Positions 25,310-34,629 of a stretch of DNA of 64,000 bases are shown here, in pieces. The notes under the pieces are model-generated. The model made no database searches. It was given only the letters and a program-made list of their open reading frames with translations, and was not told the DNA's origin. Numbering within the stretch: position 1 is the stretch's first letter; every line of letters begins with the position of its first letter. Source of the stretch: Paenibacillus sp. H1-7 (GTDB lineage: Bacteria; Bacillota; Bacilli; Paenibacillales; NBRC-103111); the NCBI RefSeq assembly GCF_022354825.1, contig NZ_CP031168.1, positions 1,303,501-1,367,500 on the forward strand, written 5' to 3'. Position numbers and translations under genes: made by a program.

Positions 25310-25354
25310 GGGCTATGTATAGATGGTTGAATAGCTGCCGTCCAAGTAAAACAA

Positions 25355-25393
25355 AACATCCCGATTTCGCTCTTAGACGATGTTCGGGATGTT
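25355..25393. terminator. bidirectional terminator between ger operon and tatC
   Basis: AACATCCCGA pairs with TCGGGATGTT around a 19-nt loop. Leftward it is followed by TTGTTTTAC, suiting tatC. Confidence 0.8.
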
Positions 25394-25409
25394 CGTGCGG
25401 CGCGGTGAA

Positions 25410-26135
25410 TCAGCCTTGAACGGCTTCATTCAGCTGCTTCTTGTATACCCATTTGGACAAGGTAATGCTGAACTCGTACAGGATCAGCAGCGGCACAATG
25501 ACCAAAATGTCTGAAATAAAATCGGGCGGTGTGATCGTAATCGAGATTACGACGAGAATGAAGTAGGAAATTTTGCGCATTTTGGACAAGCGCAGCGGGT
25601 TCAGGATGCCGAGCTTGGTCAGGAACATGACGACGACCGGCATTTCGAACAGCAGTCCGAACGGCAGCGTCAGGTTCAGCATGAAGCGGAAATATTTGTC
25701 CGCCGTATACAGCGTCTGCACCTGTCCATGGGCCATTTCCTTCAGGAAGGACAATACCATGGGGAAGAGCACGAAGTAGCCGAAGCAGATACCGACTGCG
25801 AACAGGACAGCCAAAGCGGGAATGTAAGCGAGCGTGGCCCGCTGTTCCTCCGGCGTCAGCGCCGGCTTCACGAAGCCCCATATTTGTCCCCCTGCAACCG
25901 GGATCGTAACGGCAATGGCAACCACGCCCGAGATCATCAGGTATACCCACAAAATGTCGGTCGGTCCGAGTACGGTGAGCATACCGTCCATATCGCGGAC
26001 GAGCCACGCGTAAATCGGCTTCGCATACAGGAAAGCGGCGATCAGGGCGACCAGGAAAGCGCCGAACGTAAGGATAAGCCGTCTGCGCATTTCCTCCAGA
26101 TGCCCTGTAAGCTTCATATCTTTGTCATCCATCAT
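25410..26135 (-). CDS. tatC: twin-arginine translocase subunit TatC
   Basis: A 241-residue protein with six membrane segments, ATG at 26135. It has the TatC opening LTGHLEEMRRRLI, the conserved loop with LWVYLMISG and GQIWGFVKPALTPEE, and PLGLLFEMP-like PFGLLFEMPVV. TatC binds the twin-arginine signal. It is third in the leftward unit phoX-tatA-tatC; a hairpin at 26159-26209 separates it from tatA and could tune the ratio of the two. Confidence 0.95.
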   Translation of the reverse strand: MMDDKDMKLTGHLEEMRRRLILTFGAFLVALIAAFLYAKPIYAWLVRDMDGMLTVLGPTDILWVYLMISGVVAIAVTIPVAGGQIWGFVKPALTPEEQRATLAYIPALAVLFAVGICFGYFVLFPMVLSFLKEMAHGQVQTLYTADKYFRFMLNLTLPFGLLFEMPVVVMFLTKLGILNPLRLSKMRKISYFILVVISITITPPDFISDILVIVPLLILYEFSITLSKWVYKKQLNEAVQG

Positions 26136-26158
26136 TTTAAGTCTCCCGTGTAAAAGAA

Positions 26159-26209
26159 ATAGCTCCCGGAGGAAACGGCTTAGTATACAGTCCGTCCGGC
26201 CGGGAGCCT
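26159..26209 (-). terminator. intercistronic hairpin between tatA and tatC
   Basis: Leftward reading GGCTCCCGG pairs with CCGGGAGC over a loop of about 32 nt and is followed by TATTTCTTTTAC. It is probably a partial terminator giving more tatA than tatC mRNA. Confidence 0.6.
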
Positions 26210-26232
26210 TGCAAATCTACTGGGTTAGCGGC

Positions 26233-26526
26233 TTAATGAGCCGTTTTGTCAGCTGTAACCATCGGCTGCTTGTTGTCCGCCGCTGCGGCCGTTTGCGTTT
26301 GCGCTTGAGCAGCGTCTGTCTGGCGTTGAGCGGCTGCTGTCTGCTCCGGCGCCTTGTCAGCCTTGTCCTCTTCTCCGTTGATCAGACCGCGGGTCGCGCT
26401 CTTGAATTCGCTGAGTGTGCGGCCGAAGGCGCGTCCAAGCTCAGGGAGCTTGGAAGGCCCGAAGATGATAAGGGCAATAATCAGAATCAGGATGAGACCG
26501 GGAATTCCTATATTTCCGAAAGGCAT
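26233..26526 (-). CDS. tatA: twin-arginine translocase subunit TatA
   Basis: 97 residues from ATG 26526 behind TAGGAG. One membrane helix (about 5-22) is followed by the Phe-Gly-Pro hinge [14 protein letters not shown], an amphipathic helix and then an Ala/Gln/Thr-rich acidic tail. That is the TatA/E architecture; Gram-positive minimal systems use TatA and TatC only. The start is 16 nt after the phoX stop, so the two are co-transcribed and the translocase is likely dedicated to PhoX or at least induced with it. Confidence 0.93.
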   Translation of the reverse strand: MPFGNIGIPGLILILIIALIIFGPSKLPELGRAFGRTLSEFKSATRGLINGEEDKADKAPEQTAAAQRQTDAAQAQTQTAAAADNKQPMVTADKTAH

Positions 26527-26542
26527 AGCTGTCAACTCCTAA

Positions 26543-28216
26543 TTAGAATTGAAATCCGGTAATGGCTACTACGGCAGGACGAGGCATAGTGTCGCCTGGA
26601 CGGTGCGGCCACATGCTGGTAGGCTTGGCGGCGTCCGTCGTATTTTCGCCCGGGTGCTGTACGGCAAGGAAGAGTGTGCTTTCGTCCGGTGTAAACCAAG
26701 GACCTGTCATTTCCGCATCCAATGGAGCGGAAGCGAACTGCATCGCTACGCCCATGTTAGGGCCTGTAGTCGGAATGACGTACATTCCGTTGTTGCCGAA
26801 TGCAGTGAACAAGCCTTTGTTCATGCTGCTGCTTGAAATGTCCGTTACAGTCCACAGGTTGCCGTTGCTGTCGAAGGTCAAGTTGTCCGGAGCGCTGAAG
26901 CCGCTTTGACGTCCGCCTGCAGCAAAAATTTCAAAGTCGAAATCAAGGGCGCCCAAATCTCCGTCTTTCTCGAAGAAGCGGGTAATGTGCCCGTGGATGT
27001 TGCCATGATTGTCGTTGTTCGTATGGGCTACGAAGAACGTGTTGTCGAAAGGACAAATTTCGATGTCCTCAGGACGGTCCGTAGGCGTTGCGCCCAGCAG
27101 CATCGCCGCTTCATGAGTATTGACGAGCACGTCGGCCTGGGATTGATACTTGGCGGCCAGCTCTTCTTTTTTGCCTTTTACGGTCGAAGGAACTTTGAAT
27201 TTCTCGTCGTTCAGCAGCTTTTGAACGGCTTCGATCGTCAAAGCGATCCATTTGCCTTTTTTCATATCGGCAGCATACAGCGTGCCATCTTCCAGCAAGG
27301 CGGAGTTAGCGCGTCCGAGCGAAGCGTTGTACATTTCCTTGGACACGAACTTATAAATACAGGCGTCCTTCTTGTCGTCACCCATGTAAACTACGATGCG
27401 TCCGTCTTTGGCAAGACCCATAGCTGTATTTTCATGGTTGAAGCGGCCCAAGTAGGTATGCTTGCGGATTTCGAATGCGGAATCGAAAGGATCGACTTCG
27501 ACTACCCAGCCGTAGTGCGTAGCGTCAAGGCCGGCTTGTGCGCTTTGCTCCTCGAAGTTCTCTTCACAGGTAAGCACCGTGTTCCACAGCGTCATACCGC
27601 CGGAGCAGTTAGCGAACGTTCCTTGCACGTTAGCGGCACCGTTGACCGCGTTCGAGCCTGCTGCCGGTCCTACAAGCTTGATTGGCGTCAAGCCGGTGAT
27701 GCGGCGAGCGTATTTGGACGTCGGATCCATGTTCCATACTCCGTTGGCGTCGCGATACACTTCAATAATGGAGCCGCCTTGATTGTACAGTGCTTTTTGG
27801 ATTTGCTCCGTCGAATATTTGCCGTTGGCGTCAGGTGCGCCGTGAACGAATACGTCGCTGGAATATTCATGGTTAACCCAGAGCAAGCCTTTTGTATTGG
27901 AGCCTTCCATCGGGAAATACAGCGTGAAGTCGTTGTTGAAGCCGAAGGTGTCGCCAGCTTCATTGATTTTGTCGCCAAAAGCGGCTACAACATCATATCG
28001 GAAGCCTTCCGGTAAGAGCAGCTGGTCTTCTTTGGAGTGCTCAATCGGCTTGAAAAATCCGGACACTTTATTCGATTGGTAACCGAACAAGTGATTGGCC
28101 GCAGCGGCGCTTGCTTTATTGTCCGTCAAAGAGCCGAGTCCTGCAGAAGCGGCTGCCAATGCGGCAGTACCTGTTCCAAGATAAGATAGAAACTTTCTTC
28201 TGTTCATCGTTTCCAT
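26543..28216 (-). CDS. phoX: PhoX-type alkaline phosphatase with twin-arginine signal
   Basis: About 557 residues. ATG 28216 follows AAGGTGG; an upstream in-frame ATG at 28240 has no ribosome binding site. The Tat signal NRRKFLSYLGTG is at residues 4-15, followed by a hydrophobic stretch and an ASAAA cleavage site. The DUF839/PhoX body includes LLPEGFRYDVV, LLWVNHEYSS, FANCSGGMTLWNTVLTCEEN and GQRSGF-like GGRQSGFSAPDNL, which form the Ca/Fe-binding propeller of PhoX monoester phosphatases. It acts outside the membrane to free phosphate. Its promoter region carries a PhoP-box array on the same strand at 28279-28317. Confidence 0.92.
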   Translation of the reverse strand: METMNRRKFLSYLGTGTAALAAASAGLGSLTDNKASAAAANHLFGYQSNKVSGFFKPIEHSKEDQLLLPEGFRYDVVAAFGDKINEAGDTFGFNNDFTLYFPMEGSNTKGLLWVNHEYSSDVFVHGAPDANGKYSTEQIQKALYNQGGSIIEVYRDANGVWNMDPTSKYARRITGLTPIKLVGPAAGSNAVNGAANVQGTFANCSGGMTLWNTVLTCEENFEEQSAQAGLDATHYGWVVEVDPFDSAFEIRKHTYLGRFNHENTAMGLAKDGRIVVYMGDDKKDACIYKFVSKEMYNASLGRANSALLEDGTLYAADMKKGKWIALTIEAVQKLLNDEKFKVPSTVKGKKEELAAKYQSQADVLVNTHEAAMLLGATPTDRPEDIEICPFDNTFFVAHTNNDNHGNIHGHITRFFEKDGDLGALDFDFEIFAAGGRQSGFSAPDNLTFDSNGNLWTVTDISSSSMNKGLFTAFGNNGMYVIPTTGPNMGVAMQFASAPLDAEMTGPWFTPDESTLFLAVQHPGENTTDAAKPTSMWPHRPGDTMPRPAVVAITGFQF

Positions 28217-28278
28217 TATGAGCTCGTCCACCTTTTTCATAGATTGATTGTAGCCTTGAGCCCAGTGTATAGCTGAAA

Positions 28279-28317
28279 TGTAAGGGATATATTAAGGTCA
28301 GATGGAGATTTTGTAAA
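28279..28317 (-). promoter_or_regulatory. PhoP-box array of phoX
   Basis: Read leftward, TTTACA (28317-28312), a degenerate unit TCCATC, TTAATA and CTTACA (28284-28279) recur every 11 bp. A TATACA -10 follows at about 28271-28266. This is the bacillus PhoP binding pattern TT(A/T)ACA-N5. Confidence 0.65.
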
Positions 28318-28389
28318 TTCATGGCTGTTTCATGAGGAGAATGGAGAAGTTCAAATTAAAAACAACGAAAGATATAAAAAAACAATTTC

Positions 28390-28428
28390 TTTACATGTAT
28401 TTTATAGTTAGTTTACAAATCGTTATTA
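28390..28428 (+). promoter_or_regulatory. PhoP-box array of the 2-aminoethylphosphonate binding-protein gene
   Basis: TTTACA (28390), TTTATA (28401), TTTACA (28412) and TTATTA (28423) recur at exactly 11-bp steps, four units on one helix face, 41 bp before the start codon at 28469. Confidence 0.75.
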
Positions 28429-28468
28429 TAGTTAAGCTATCAACGATTTGAAGGAGAGGAAATTTAGA

Positions 28469-29575
28469 ATGAAAAGGCCTTTAGCAATGATCGCAGCACT
28501 TGTAATGTCCGTATCGCTCGCAGCATGCGGAAGCGCACCGAACGCAGCAAAAACCGGAGAAGCCGGAGCGGCAAGCAATACGAATCCAACCTCGGCGGAG
28601 TCTGCCGTTGATACCAAAAGCAAGGATCTGACCGTGTATACCGCGCTGGAGGACGATCAAATCAAATCGTACCTTCAAACGTACAAGCAAAAGTACCCGG
28701 ACATTAAACTTAATATCGTCCGCGATTCCACTGGCGTTATTACCGCCAAGCTGTTGGCCGAGAAGGACAACCCGCAAGCGGACGTCGTTTGGGGACTGGC
28801 TGCGACAAGCCTGCTCGTACTCGATCAGAACAGCATGCTGGAAGGCTACTCTCCTAAAGGGGTAGAGAAGATTCAAGCGGATTTCAAGGATAAAAACAGT
28901 CCGACGCGCTGGGTAGGCATCGATGCCTGGGAAACGGCGTTTGTCGTAAATAAGAAGGAAATGGAAAAAAGAAACCTGCCGATCCCGCAATCCTATGAGG
29001 ACCTGATCAAGCCTGAATATAAAGGAATGATCACCATGCCTAATCCGGCTTCATCGGGTACCGGCTTCCTGACTGTATCCGGTCTCGTTTCCTTGATGGG
29101 TAAAGACAAGGCGTGGGACTACATGAACAAGCTTCACGAGAACGTTGCTATGTATGTTCATTCGGGCTCCAAGCCGGCCAAAATGGCAGGCACCGGCGAA
29201 TACCCTATCGGTATCGCCTTCGGCTACCGCGGCATTCAGGAGAAAAAAGGCGGCGCACCGGTTGAAGTCGTGTTCCCGAAAGAAGGCTCCGGCTGGGATT
29301 TGGAAGCGAACGCTCTAATGAAGAAGAAGACGATCAAGCAATCCGCTAAAGATTTCCTGGATTGGGCGATTACCGACGATGCCATGAAGGAATACAGCAA
29401 AAACTATGCGATTCTCGCTGTGAAGAGCGACACGAACACTATACCGGAAGGCTACGACAAGGATCCGTTGAAGCAATTGATCAAGCTGGATTTGAACGAA
29501 TCCGCGAAAAATCGTGATTCGGTATTGGCTGAATGGAATAAGCGCTACGATTCGAAGAGCGAAGCCAAAAAGTAA
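28469..29575 (+). CDS. phnS: 2-aminoethylphosphonate ABC transporter, binding lipoprotein
   Basis: A 368-residue lipoprotein; ATG 28469 behind GGAGAGG. The signal peptide ends in SLAACG. The mature protein has the ferric/AEP-type opening LTVYTALEDDQIKSYLQTY and the conserved AEKDNPQADVVWGLAATSL, then GYSPKGVEKI, as in the putative 2-aminoethylphosphonate binding proteins. Substrate assignment is firm because phnX and phnW lie in the same unit. Its own terminator follows, then a second PhoP-controlled promoter, which should make the binding protein more abundant than the permease. Confidence 0.88.
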   Translation: MKRPLAMIAALVMSVSLAACGSAPNAAKTGEAGAASNTNPTSAESAVDTKSKDLTVYTALEDDQIKSYLQTYKQKYPDIKLNIVRDSTGVITAKLLAEKDNPQADVVWGLAATSLLVLDQNSMLEGYSPKGVEKIQADFKDKNSPTRWVGIDAWETAFVVNKKEMEKRNLPIPQSYEDLIKPEYKGMITMPNPASSGTGFLTVSGLVSLMGKDKAWDYMNKLHENVAMYVHSGSKPAKMAGTGEYPIGIAFGYRGIQEKKGGAPVEVVFPKEGSGWDLEANALMKKKTIKQSAKDFLDWAITDDAMKEYSKNYAILAVKSDTNTIPEGYDKDPLKQLIKLDLNESAKNRDSVLAEWNKRYDSKSEAKK

Positions 29576-29588
29576 TAGGGATGGCGGC

Positions 29589-29622
29589 ATGCGCGGGACT
29601 AATGGTTCCGCGCATGTTTTGT
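29589..29622 (+). terminator. terminator after the binding-protein gene
   Basis: CATGCGCGG pairs with CCGCGCATG over about 10 nt, followed by TTTTG. Confidence 0.75.
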
Positions 29623-29736
29623 ATTTGGGCGATTTTTTGCCAAGGCAAGGGAACGCATCATTTCTCGGGATTGATAACAAGCTCAATATTTCATTTAGAA
29701 GAAAGAGAAACAATTAAAACCAAGTAAAAGCAATTA

Positions 29737-29790
29737 ATAACATAAAATTAACCTTCATTTAACAGTCGGATAACAAAAGTACTTTATACT
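29737..29790 (+). promoter_or_regulatory. PhoP-box array and promoter of the ATPase-permease-phnXW operon
   Basis: ATAACA (29737), TTAACC (29748), TTAACA (29759) and ATAACA (29770) are spaced exactly 11 bp apart, and TATACT at 29785-29790 is the -10. It is the best PhoP array of the three in the window. Confidence 0.82.
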
Positions 29791-29855
29791 GAACCTTATA
29801 AGTACAAACGAAACACAGATTCCAACGAAATCAACAAGCCGGTAAGGAGGCTCTT

Positions 29856-30890
29856 ATGTCACAGCCATATTTGTCCGTCAGGGGCATTCATAAAACGTTC
29901 GGATCTTTTACAGCACTGAATAACATCCATATCGATATTCTGAAAAATGAGTTTATTTGTCTTCTCGGTCCCAGCGGGTGCGGCAAGACGACGCTATTGC
30001 GCATTGTCGCCGGTCTGGAAACTCCAACGGAAGGAAGCATTACGGTAGGAGGCAAGGATATTACTCAGCTGCCGCCCTCGAAGCGCAATTTCGGCATGGT
30101 GTTCCAATCGTATGCGCTGTTTCCCAATTTGACCGCTTATCAAAATGTAGCTTACGGCCTGCAGGGGAAAAAGCTGTCGAAGCGCGAGATCGACGAGAAA
30201 GTGCGCGAGGCTCTGGCGCTGGTCGATCTGGAGCACGCACGCAACCAGTATCCGGCACAGCTGTCCGGAGGGCAGCAGCAAAGAATTGCGCTAGCCCGCG
30301 CGATCGTTCTGTCTCCCGACTTCCTGCTTCTGGACGAGCCGCTGTCAGCGCTCGACGCCAAGGTCCGCGAGAAGCTTCGTACCGAGATCCGGGAGCTGCA
30401 GGAGAAGCTCGGCATTACAACCATCATGGTCACGCATGATCAGGAGGAAGCATTGACGATGGCCGACCGGATCGTTGTCATGAAGAATGCCGAGGTGATG
30501 CAAATCGGTTCTCCGCAGGAAGTATACGAGCAGCCGAGCTCACCGTTCGTCGCCGATTTCATCGGTGCGATTAATTTCTTCAACAACAACAACGGCGCAG
30601 GGGTGCGCGTGGACGGCGGGCAGCCGTTGGCGGTTCGTCCCGAGCATATCCGCTTGGCTTCCCAAGGGTCCATTAACGGAATTCCGGCGATTGTAAAGCA
30701 TATCGAATTCCGCGGCCCGTTTTACCGCGTCACACTGCAGATGGTTCCTTGGGAATCGCAGCTTGTTACGGTTGACGTATCGGCCCATGTAACGCATCAA
30801 TTGAAGCTTGCCAAAAATACTGCGGTGACGCTGGAACTGCCGGAAGAAAAGTTCATCTCGTTTCCAAACGAAGCGCTGGTGAGCGTATAA
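29856..30890 (+). CDS. phnT: 2-aminoethylphosphonate ABC transporter ATPase
   Basis: A 344-residue ATPase with ATG 29856 behind TAAGGAGG. Walker A GPSGCGKT, signature LSGGQQQR, Walker B FLLLDEPLSALD, switch VTHDQEEALTMADR. The C-terminal about 100 residues form a TOBE-type regulatory domain (PLAVRPEHIRL). This is the PotA/PhnT class that powers importers with a fused permease. It is coupled with the permease gene 13 nt downstream. Confidence 0.9.
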   Translation: MSQPYLSVRGIHKTFGSFTALNNIHIDILKNEFICLLGPSGCGKTTLLRIVAGLETPTEGSITVGGKDITQLPPSKRNFGMVFQSYALFPNLTAYQNVAYGLQGKKLSKREIDEKVREALALVDLEHARNQYPAQLSGGQQQRIALARAIVLSPDFLLLDEPLSALDAKVREKLRTEIRELQEKLGITTIMVTHDQEEALTMADRIVVMKNAEVMQIGSPQEVYEQPSSPFVADFIGAINFFNNNNGAGVRVDGGQPLAVRPEHIRLASQGSINGIPAIVKHIEFRGPFYRVTLQMVPWESQLVTVDVSAHVTHQLKLAKNTAVTLELPEEKFISFPNEALVSV

Positions 30891-30903
30891 AGGAGCACTT
30901 GCT

Positions 30904-32613
30904 ATGACAGCAGCTATTCGAGCTATAAGACAAAAATGGAATTCCGGGCAGTCGGTACAAAGCCTGCTCATCGCGTTACTTGTGTTCTCGCTGTTGATCG
31001 GCATCCTGGTCCCGCTGTGCACCCTGTTCGCCAAAGCGTTCGTGGACCGCAGTGACGCCTTTGTCGGCATAGCCAATTTCATGAACTACTTTTCTACGCC
31101 GTCCCTTTCCAGGTCGCTCGGCAACACGGTGTTTATCTCCGTCATCTCGACCGCCATTGCAGCGACTCTCGCCTTTTTGTATGCGTACGGGATTACCAGA
31201 ACGGGGATCCGCGGCAAAAGCTTTTTCAAATACGCGGCGATGCTGCCGCTGTTCGCTCCGACCATGATGCACGGGATTGCGCTGACGTATTTGTTCGGCA
31301 ATCAGGGTCTTGTTACAACCGGATTTTTCGGTACCCTGCCGGGTATCAAAATTCCTTTGTACGGGCCGGTCGGCATCATCATTTCCGAGGTTATCTATTT
31401 GTTCCCGCAGGCGTTCATGATCTTCGCCGCCGCCTTAGCCATGACCGATTACCGGTTGTACGAAGCGGCCGAGACGCTCGGGGCGGGCAAGCTGCGGAAG
31501 TTCATGACGGTCACACTGCCGTCCGTGAAATACGGCTTGATCAGTGCCATTTTCGTCTGCTTCACGGCGAGCTTCACCGATTTCGGAGCGCCGCAAGCCG
31601 TCGGCGGCCAGTTCAATGTACTGGCTACGGATATTTACAAGCAAGTCATCGGGCAGCAAAACTTCTCGATGGGAGCGACCGTAGGGATTTTGCTCACCAT
31701 CCCGGCGTTCATTGCCTTCGCCGTCGACCGGTTCGTCGACCGGAAGCAAAAGATGATGCTGTCCGCCAAATCGACGCCTTACCGTATCGGGCAAGGGCGC
31801 ATGCGGGACATAGTGTACACGGTCATCTGCTGGCTGTGCGCGATTGCCATATTCATTCCGCTACTCACGACGGTATTCGCATCTTTGGTGAAAGTTTGGC
31901 CTTATGAGATTAGTCTGTCTCTGAAGCATTACGATTTTTCCAGAGTGGCCGCATCCGGTCTGGAGCCGTTTTACAACAGCTTGAAAGTAGCTTTTCTTAC
32001 AGCCATTATCGGAACGGTCATCACGTTCGCCTTTGCTTACCTGATTGAGAAAACGAGACAGTTGAACGGCTTGCGCCAAGTCGGCTACTTCCTTTCCATC
32101 CTGCCGCTTGCACTGCCTGGCATGGTCATCGGTCTCGCCTATATATTCTTCTTCAACGACCCGGACAATCCGCTGAATGTCATGTACGGCACGATGGCGA
32201 TCATTGTTTTGGCCAATGTGGTTCACTTCTACTCGGTTCCTTTTATTTCGGCCACAACTTCGCTCAAGAAGCTGGACAAAGAATTCGAGCTCGTCTCGGA
32301 ATCGATGAGAGTACCGTTTTACAAGACGTTTTTCCGGGTAACGGTTCCGATGTCGCTGCCGGTCATTTTGGAGATTGCGATGTACTTCTTCGTCAACTCC
32401 ATGGTTACCGTATCGGCTGTCGTGTTTCTTCGGTCGGCGGATTTTAACCTGGCCGCCGTATCCATTGTGAATATGGACGACGCGGGGGATGTGGCTGCCG
32501 CTGCCGCGATGTCGAGCCTGATTGTGCTGACGAACATTATCATCCGGGCTATCTATGAACTGGTAGTACACAAGGTCAGAAAAAAAACCGATGCTTGGCA
32601 AACCCAAAAATAA
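30904..32613 (+). CDS. phnV: 2-aminoethylphosphonate ABC transporter permease (two fused halves)
   Basis: A 569-residue membrane protein of two similar six-segment halves in one chain (about 20-270 and 295-560). Each half has its own EAA loop: RLYEAAETLGAGKLRKFMTV in the first, and ELVSESMRVPFYKTFFRVTV in the second. It thus serves as both permease subunits. The length and layout match the putative 2-aminoethylphosphonate permease family. ATG 30904 is behind AAGGAG. Confidence 0.9.
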   Translation: MTAAIRAIRQKWNSGQSVQSLLIALLVFSLLIGILVPLCTLFAKAFVDRSDAFVGIANFMNYFSTPSLSRSLGNTVFISVISTAIAATLAFLYAYGITRTGIRGKSFFKYAAMLPLFAPTMMHGIALTYLFGNQGLVTTGFFGTLPGIKIPLYGPVGIIISEVIYLFPQAFMIFAAALAMTDYRLYEAAETLGAGKLRKFMTVTLPSVKYGLISAIFVCFTASFTDFGAPQAVGGQFNVLATDIYKQVIGQQNFSMGATVGILLTIPAFIAFAVDRFVDRKQKMMLSAKSTPYRIGQGRMRDIVYTVICWLCAIAIFIPLLTTVFASLVKVWPYEISLSLKHYDFSRVAASGLEPFYNSLKVAFLTAIIGTVITFAFAYLIEKTRQLNGLRQVGYFLSILPLALPGMVIGLAYIFFFNDPDNPLNVMYGTMAIIVLANVVHFYSVPFISATTSLKKLDKEFELVSESMRVPFYKTFFRVTVPMSLPVILEIAMYFFVNSMVTVSAVVFLRSADFNLAAVSIVNMDDAGDVAAAAAMSSLIVLTNIIIRAIYELVVHKVRKKTDAWQTQK

Positions 32614-32626
32614 GGAGATCATGAAC

Positions 32627-33427
32627 ATGAAAATTCAAGGCGTTATTTTGGACTGGGCAGGAACGACAATCGATTACGGATGCTTTGCGCCGCTTGCGGC
32701 ATTTATCAAAGCCTATGAAAATAAAGGCATTGCAGTTACGGCGGAAGAAGCAAGAAAGCCGATGGGAATGCTCAAACGAGATCATATGCAAGCTATCGGC
32801 GAAATGGATAACGTTGCGCGCCAATGGCAGGAGAAGTACGGGCGTCCAATCAACGATGCGGATCTGGACGAGATGTATGCGGATTTCGAGCAGCTGCTGT
32901 TCTCCGTTCTGAGGGATTACGCCAAGCCGATTCCCGGGGCGGTCGAGCTCGTAAGCAGACTTCGTCAGCAAGGGATCAAGGTCGGCTCCACGACGGGCTA
33001 TACGATGGAAATGATGATGATCGTGGCCGAGGAAGCGAAGAAGAACGGCTATTCGCCGGATTGCCTCGTCACTCCGGATGAAGTGCCGGCAGGCCGCCCG
33101 TATCCTTGGATGTGCTACGAAAATGCCATTCGTCTCGACCTGTACCCGATGAAGCACGTGGTGAAGGCGGGAGACACGATCAGCGACGTTCGCGAAGGCA
33201 TTAATGCCGGAGCCTGGAGCGTCGGTATCTTGAAGGGAAGCAACGAGCTCGGCATGACCGAAGCGGAAGTGCAGGCCGGGGACAGCGCCGAATTGGCGGC
33301 GAAGCTGGAAGAGATCAAGCAGCGTTATCTGGATGCAGGCGCGCATTATGTCATTGAAACGATCGGCGACCTGGATCAAGTAATCGAGCAAATCAACGAC
33401 CGACTGGCTAAAGGAGATCGACCATAA
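32627..33427 (+). CDS. phnX: phosphonoacetaldehyde hydrolase
   Basis: 266 residues. ATG 32627 lies 8-9 nt after AAGGAG; an ATG 6 nt earlier is less well spaced. This HAD enzyme cleaves the C-P bond of phosphonoacetaldehyde to acetaldehyde and phosphate. The nucleophile Asp9 lies in [12 protein letters not shown] and the Schiff-base Lys50 in MGMLKRDHM, 41 residues apart as in the Bacillus cereus enzyme. TGYTMEMM and [10 protein letters not shown] supply HAD motifs II and IV. The stop overlaps the phnW start (TAATG). Confidence 0.96.
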   Translation: MKIQGVILDWAGTTIDYGCFAPLAAFIKAYENKGIAVTAEEARKPMGMLKRDHMQAIGEMDNVARQWQEKYGRPINDADLDEMYADFEQLLFSVLRDYAKPIPGAVELVSRLRQQGIKVGSTTGYTMEMMMIVAEEAKKNGYSPDCLVTPDEVPAGRPYPWMCYENAIRLDLYPMKHVVKAGDTISDVREGINAGAWSVGILKGSNELGMTEAEVQAGDSAELAAKLEEIKQRYLDAGAHYVIETIGDLDQVIEQINDRLAKGDRP

Positions 33428-34539
33428 TGACTACGATGACCAAACAAAACCACTACTTGCTGCTCACTCCGGGACCGCTCACCACGACGTCGACCGTCAA
33501 AGAAGCGATGCTGACAGACTGGTGCACCTGGGACCAGGAATATAACGGCCTGGTCCAGCAAATCCGCTCGGAGCTCGTAGCTTTGGCGACGGCACAAGCA
33601 GGCGATTACACCAGCGTGCTGATGCAAGGAAGCGGCAGCTTCTGTGTCGAATCGGTTATCGGCTCGGTCATCCCGGCGGACGGCAAGCTGGCCGTTCTCG
33701 TCAATGGAGCCTATGGAGCACGGATCGCTCAAATGGCGGGGGTGCTCAATGTCGCCCTGAACGTGCTTGATTTCGGCGAAACGACGCAAGCGGACGCCGC
33801 TCAGCTTGAGGCGCTGCTGAAGCAGGACGAGGCGATTACCCACGTTGCGGTGGTGCACGGGGAGACAACAACCGGCATGCTGAATCAGATCCGCGAGATC
33901 GGCGAGGTAGCCAAGCGGTATGGCAAGACGTACATCGTCGATGCCATGAGTACTTTTGGAGGGATCGAGATGGATGTGGCGGAGCTGCAAATCGATTTCC
34001 TGATCAGCAGCAGCAACAAGTGCATCCAGGGTGTGCCGGGCTTCGGCTTTATTATCGCCAAGCGTGATGAGCTCGAGAAGTGCAAGGGACGCGCCCGTTC
34101 GTTATCCCTCGACTTGTTCGACCAATGGGATACGATGGAGCGGCAAAACGGGAAATGGCGCTTTACTTCGCCGACTCATGTCGTTCACGCGTTTTATCAG
34201 GCGATGCAGGAGCTTGCGGCCGAAGGCGGCATCACGAAGCGTCAGCAGCGTTACGAGAACAATCATCGGCTGCTTGTGGAAGGAATGGAGCGGCTCGGCT
34301 TCCGCACCCTGCTTCCGTCGGAGCTTCAATCGCCGATTATCACCTCGTTTTACTATCCGGACAGCCCGGCATTTTCGTTCGACACGTTCTATCAACGGAT
34401 CAAGCAGGAAGGCTTCGTCCTGTATCCAGGCAAAATTACATCGGCCATGACGTTTAGAATCGGCAACATCGGCGACGTTCATGCAAGCGATATAGAGCGG
34501 CTTCTGGATGCAATCGAAAGAAACCGCTTCTGGAGCTAG
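33427..34539 (+). CDS. phnW: 2-aminoethylphosphonate-pyruvate transaminase
   Basis: A 370-residue class V aminotransferase that converts 2-aminoethylphosphonate and pyruvate to phosphonoacetaldehyde and alanine. The opening [19 protein letters not shown] is family-specific. The PLP lysine is Lys198 in [13 protein letters not shown], and the cofactor-contacting aspartate is in [11 protein letters not shown]. It feeds the PhnX reaction. Translationally coupled to phnX. Confidence 0.96.
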   Translation: MTTMTKQNHYLLLTPGPLTTTSTVKEAMLTDWCTWDQEYNGLVQQIRSELVALATAQAGDYTSVLMQGSGSFCVESVIGSVIPADGKLAVLVNGAYGARIAQMAGVLNVALNVLDFGETTQADAAQLEALLKQDEAITHVAVVHGETTTGMLNQIREIGEVAKRYGKTYIVDAMSTFGGIEMDVAELQIDFLISSSNKCIQGVPGFGFIIAKRDELEKCKGRARSLSLDLFDQWDTMERQNGKWRFTSPTHVVHAFYQAMQELAAEGGITKRQQRYENNHRLLVEGMERLGFRTLLPSELQSPIITSFYYPDSPAFSFDTFYQRIKQEGFVLYPGKITSAMTFRIGNIGDVHASDIERLLDAIERNRFWS

Positions 34540-34583
34540 ACGCGATTTGCTTGTCGACATCTATCAATTTTTGCGGTGAATGG

Positions 34584-34591
34584 TATAATTG
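34584..34591 (+). promoter_or_regulatory. extended -10 promoter of the DeoR gene
   Basis: TG-G-TATAAT with TATAAT at 34586-34591, 38 bp before the start codon, so the regulator has its own promoter. Confidence 0.5.
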
Positions 34592-34629
34592 CACTAAGTT
34601 GATCTTATTTCTACGGAGGCATGATTCCA

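Noticed and set aside
26906..28015. Long open frame (369 codons) on the + strand opposite phoX
   Set aside because: It is antisense to a strongly supported gene, has no ribosome binding site, and its translation shows no fold-like pattern; high GC at third positions produces such shadows.
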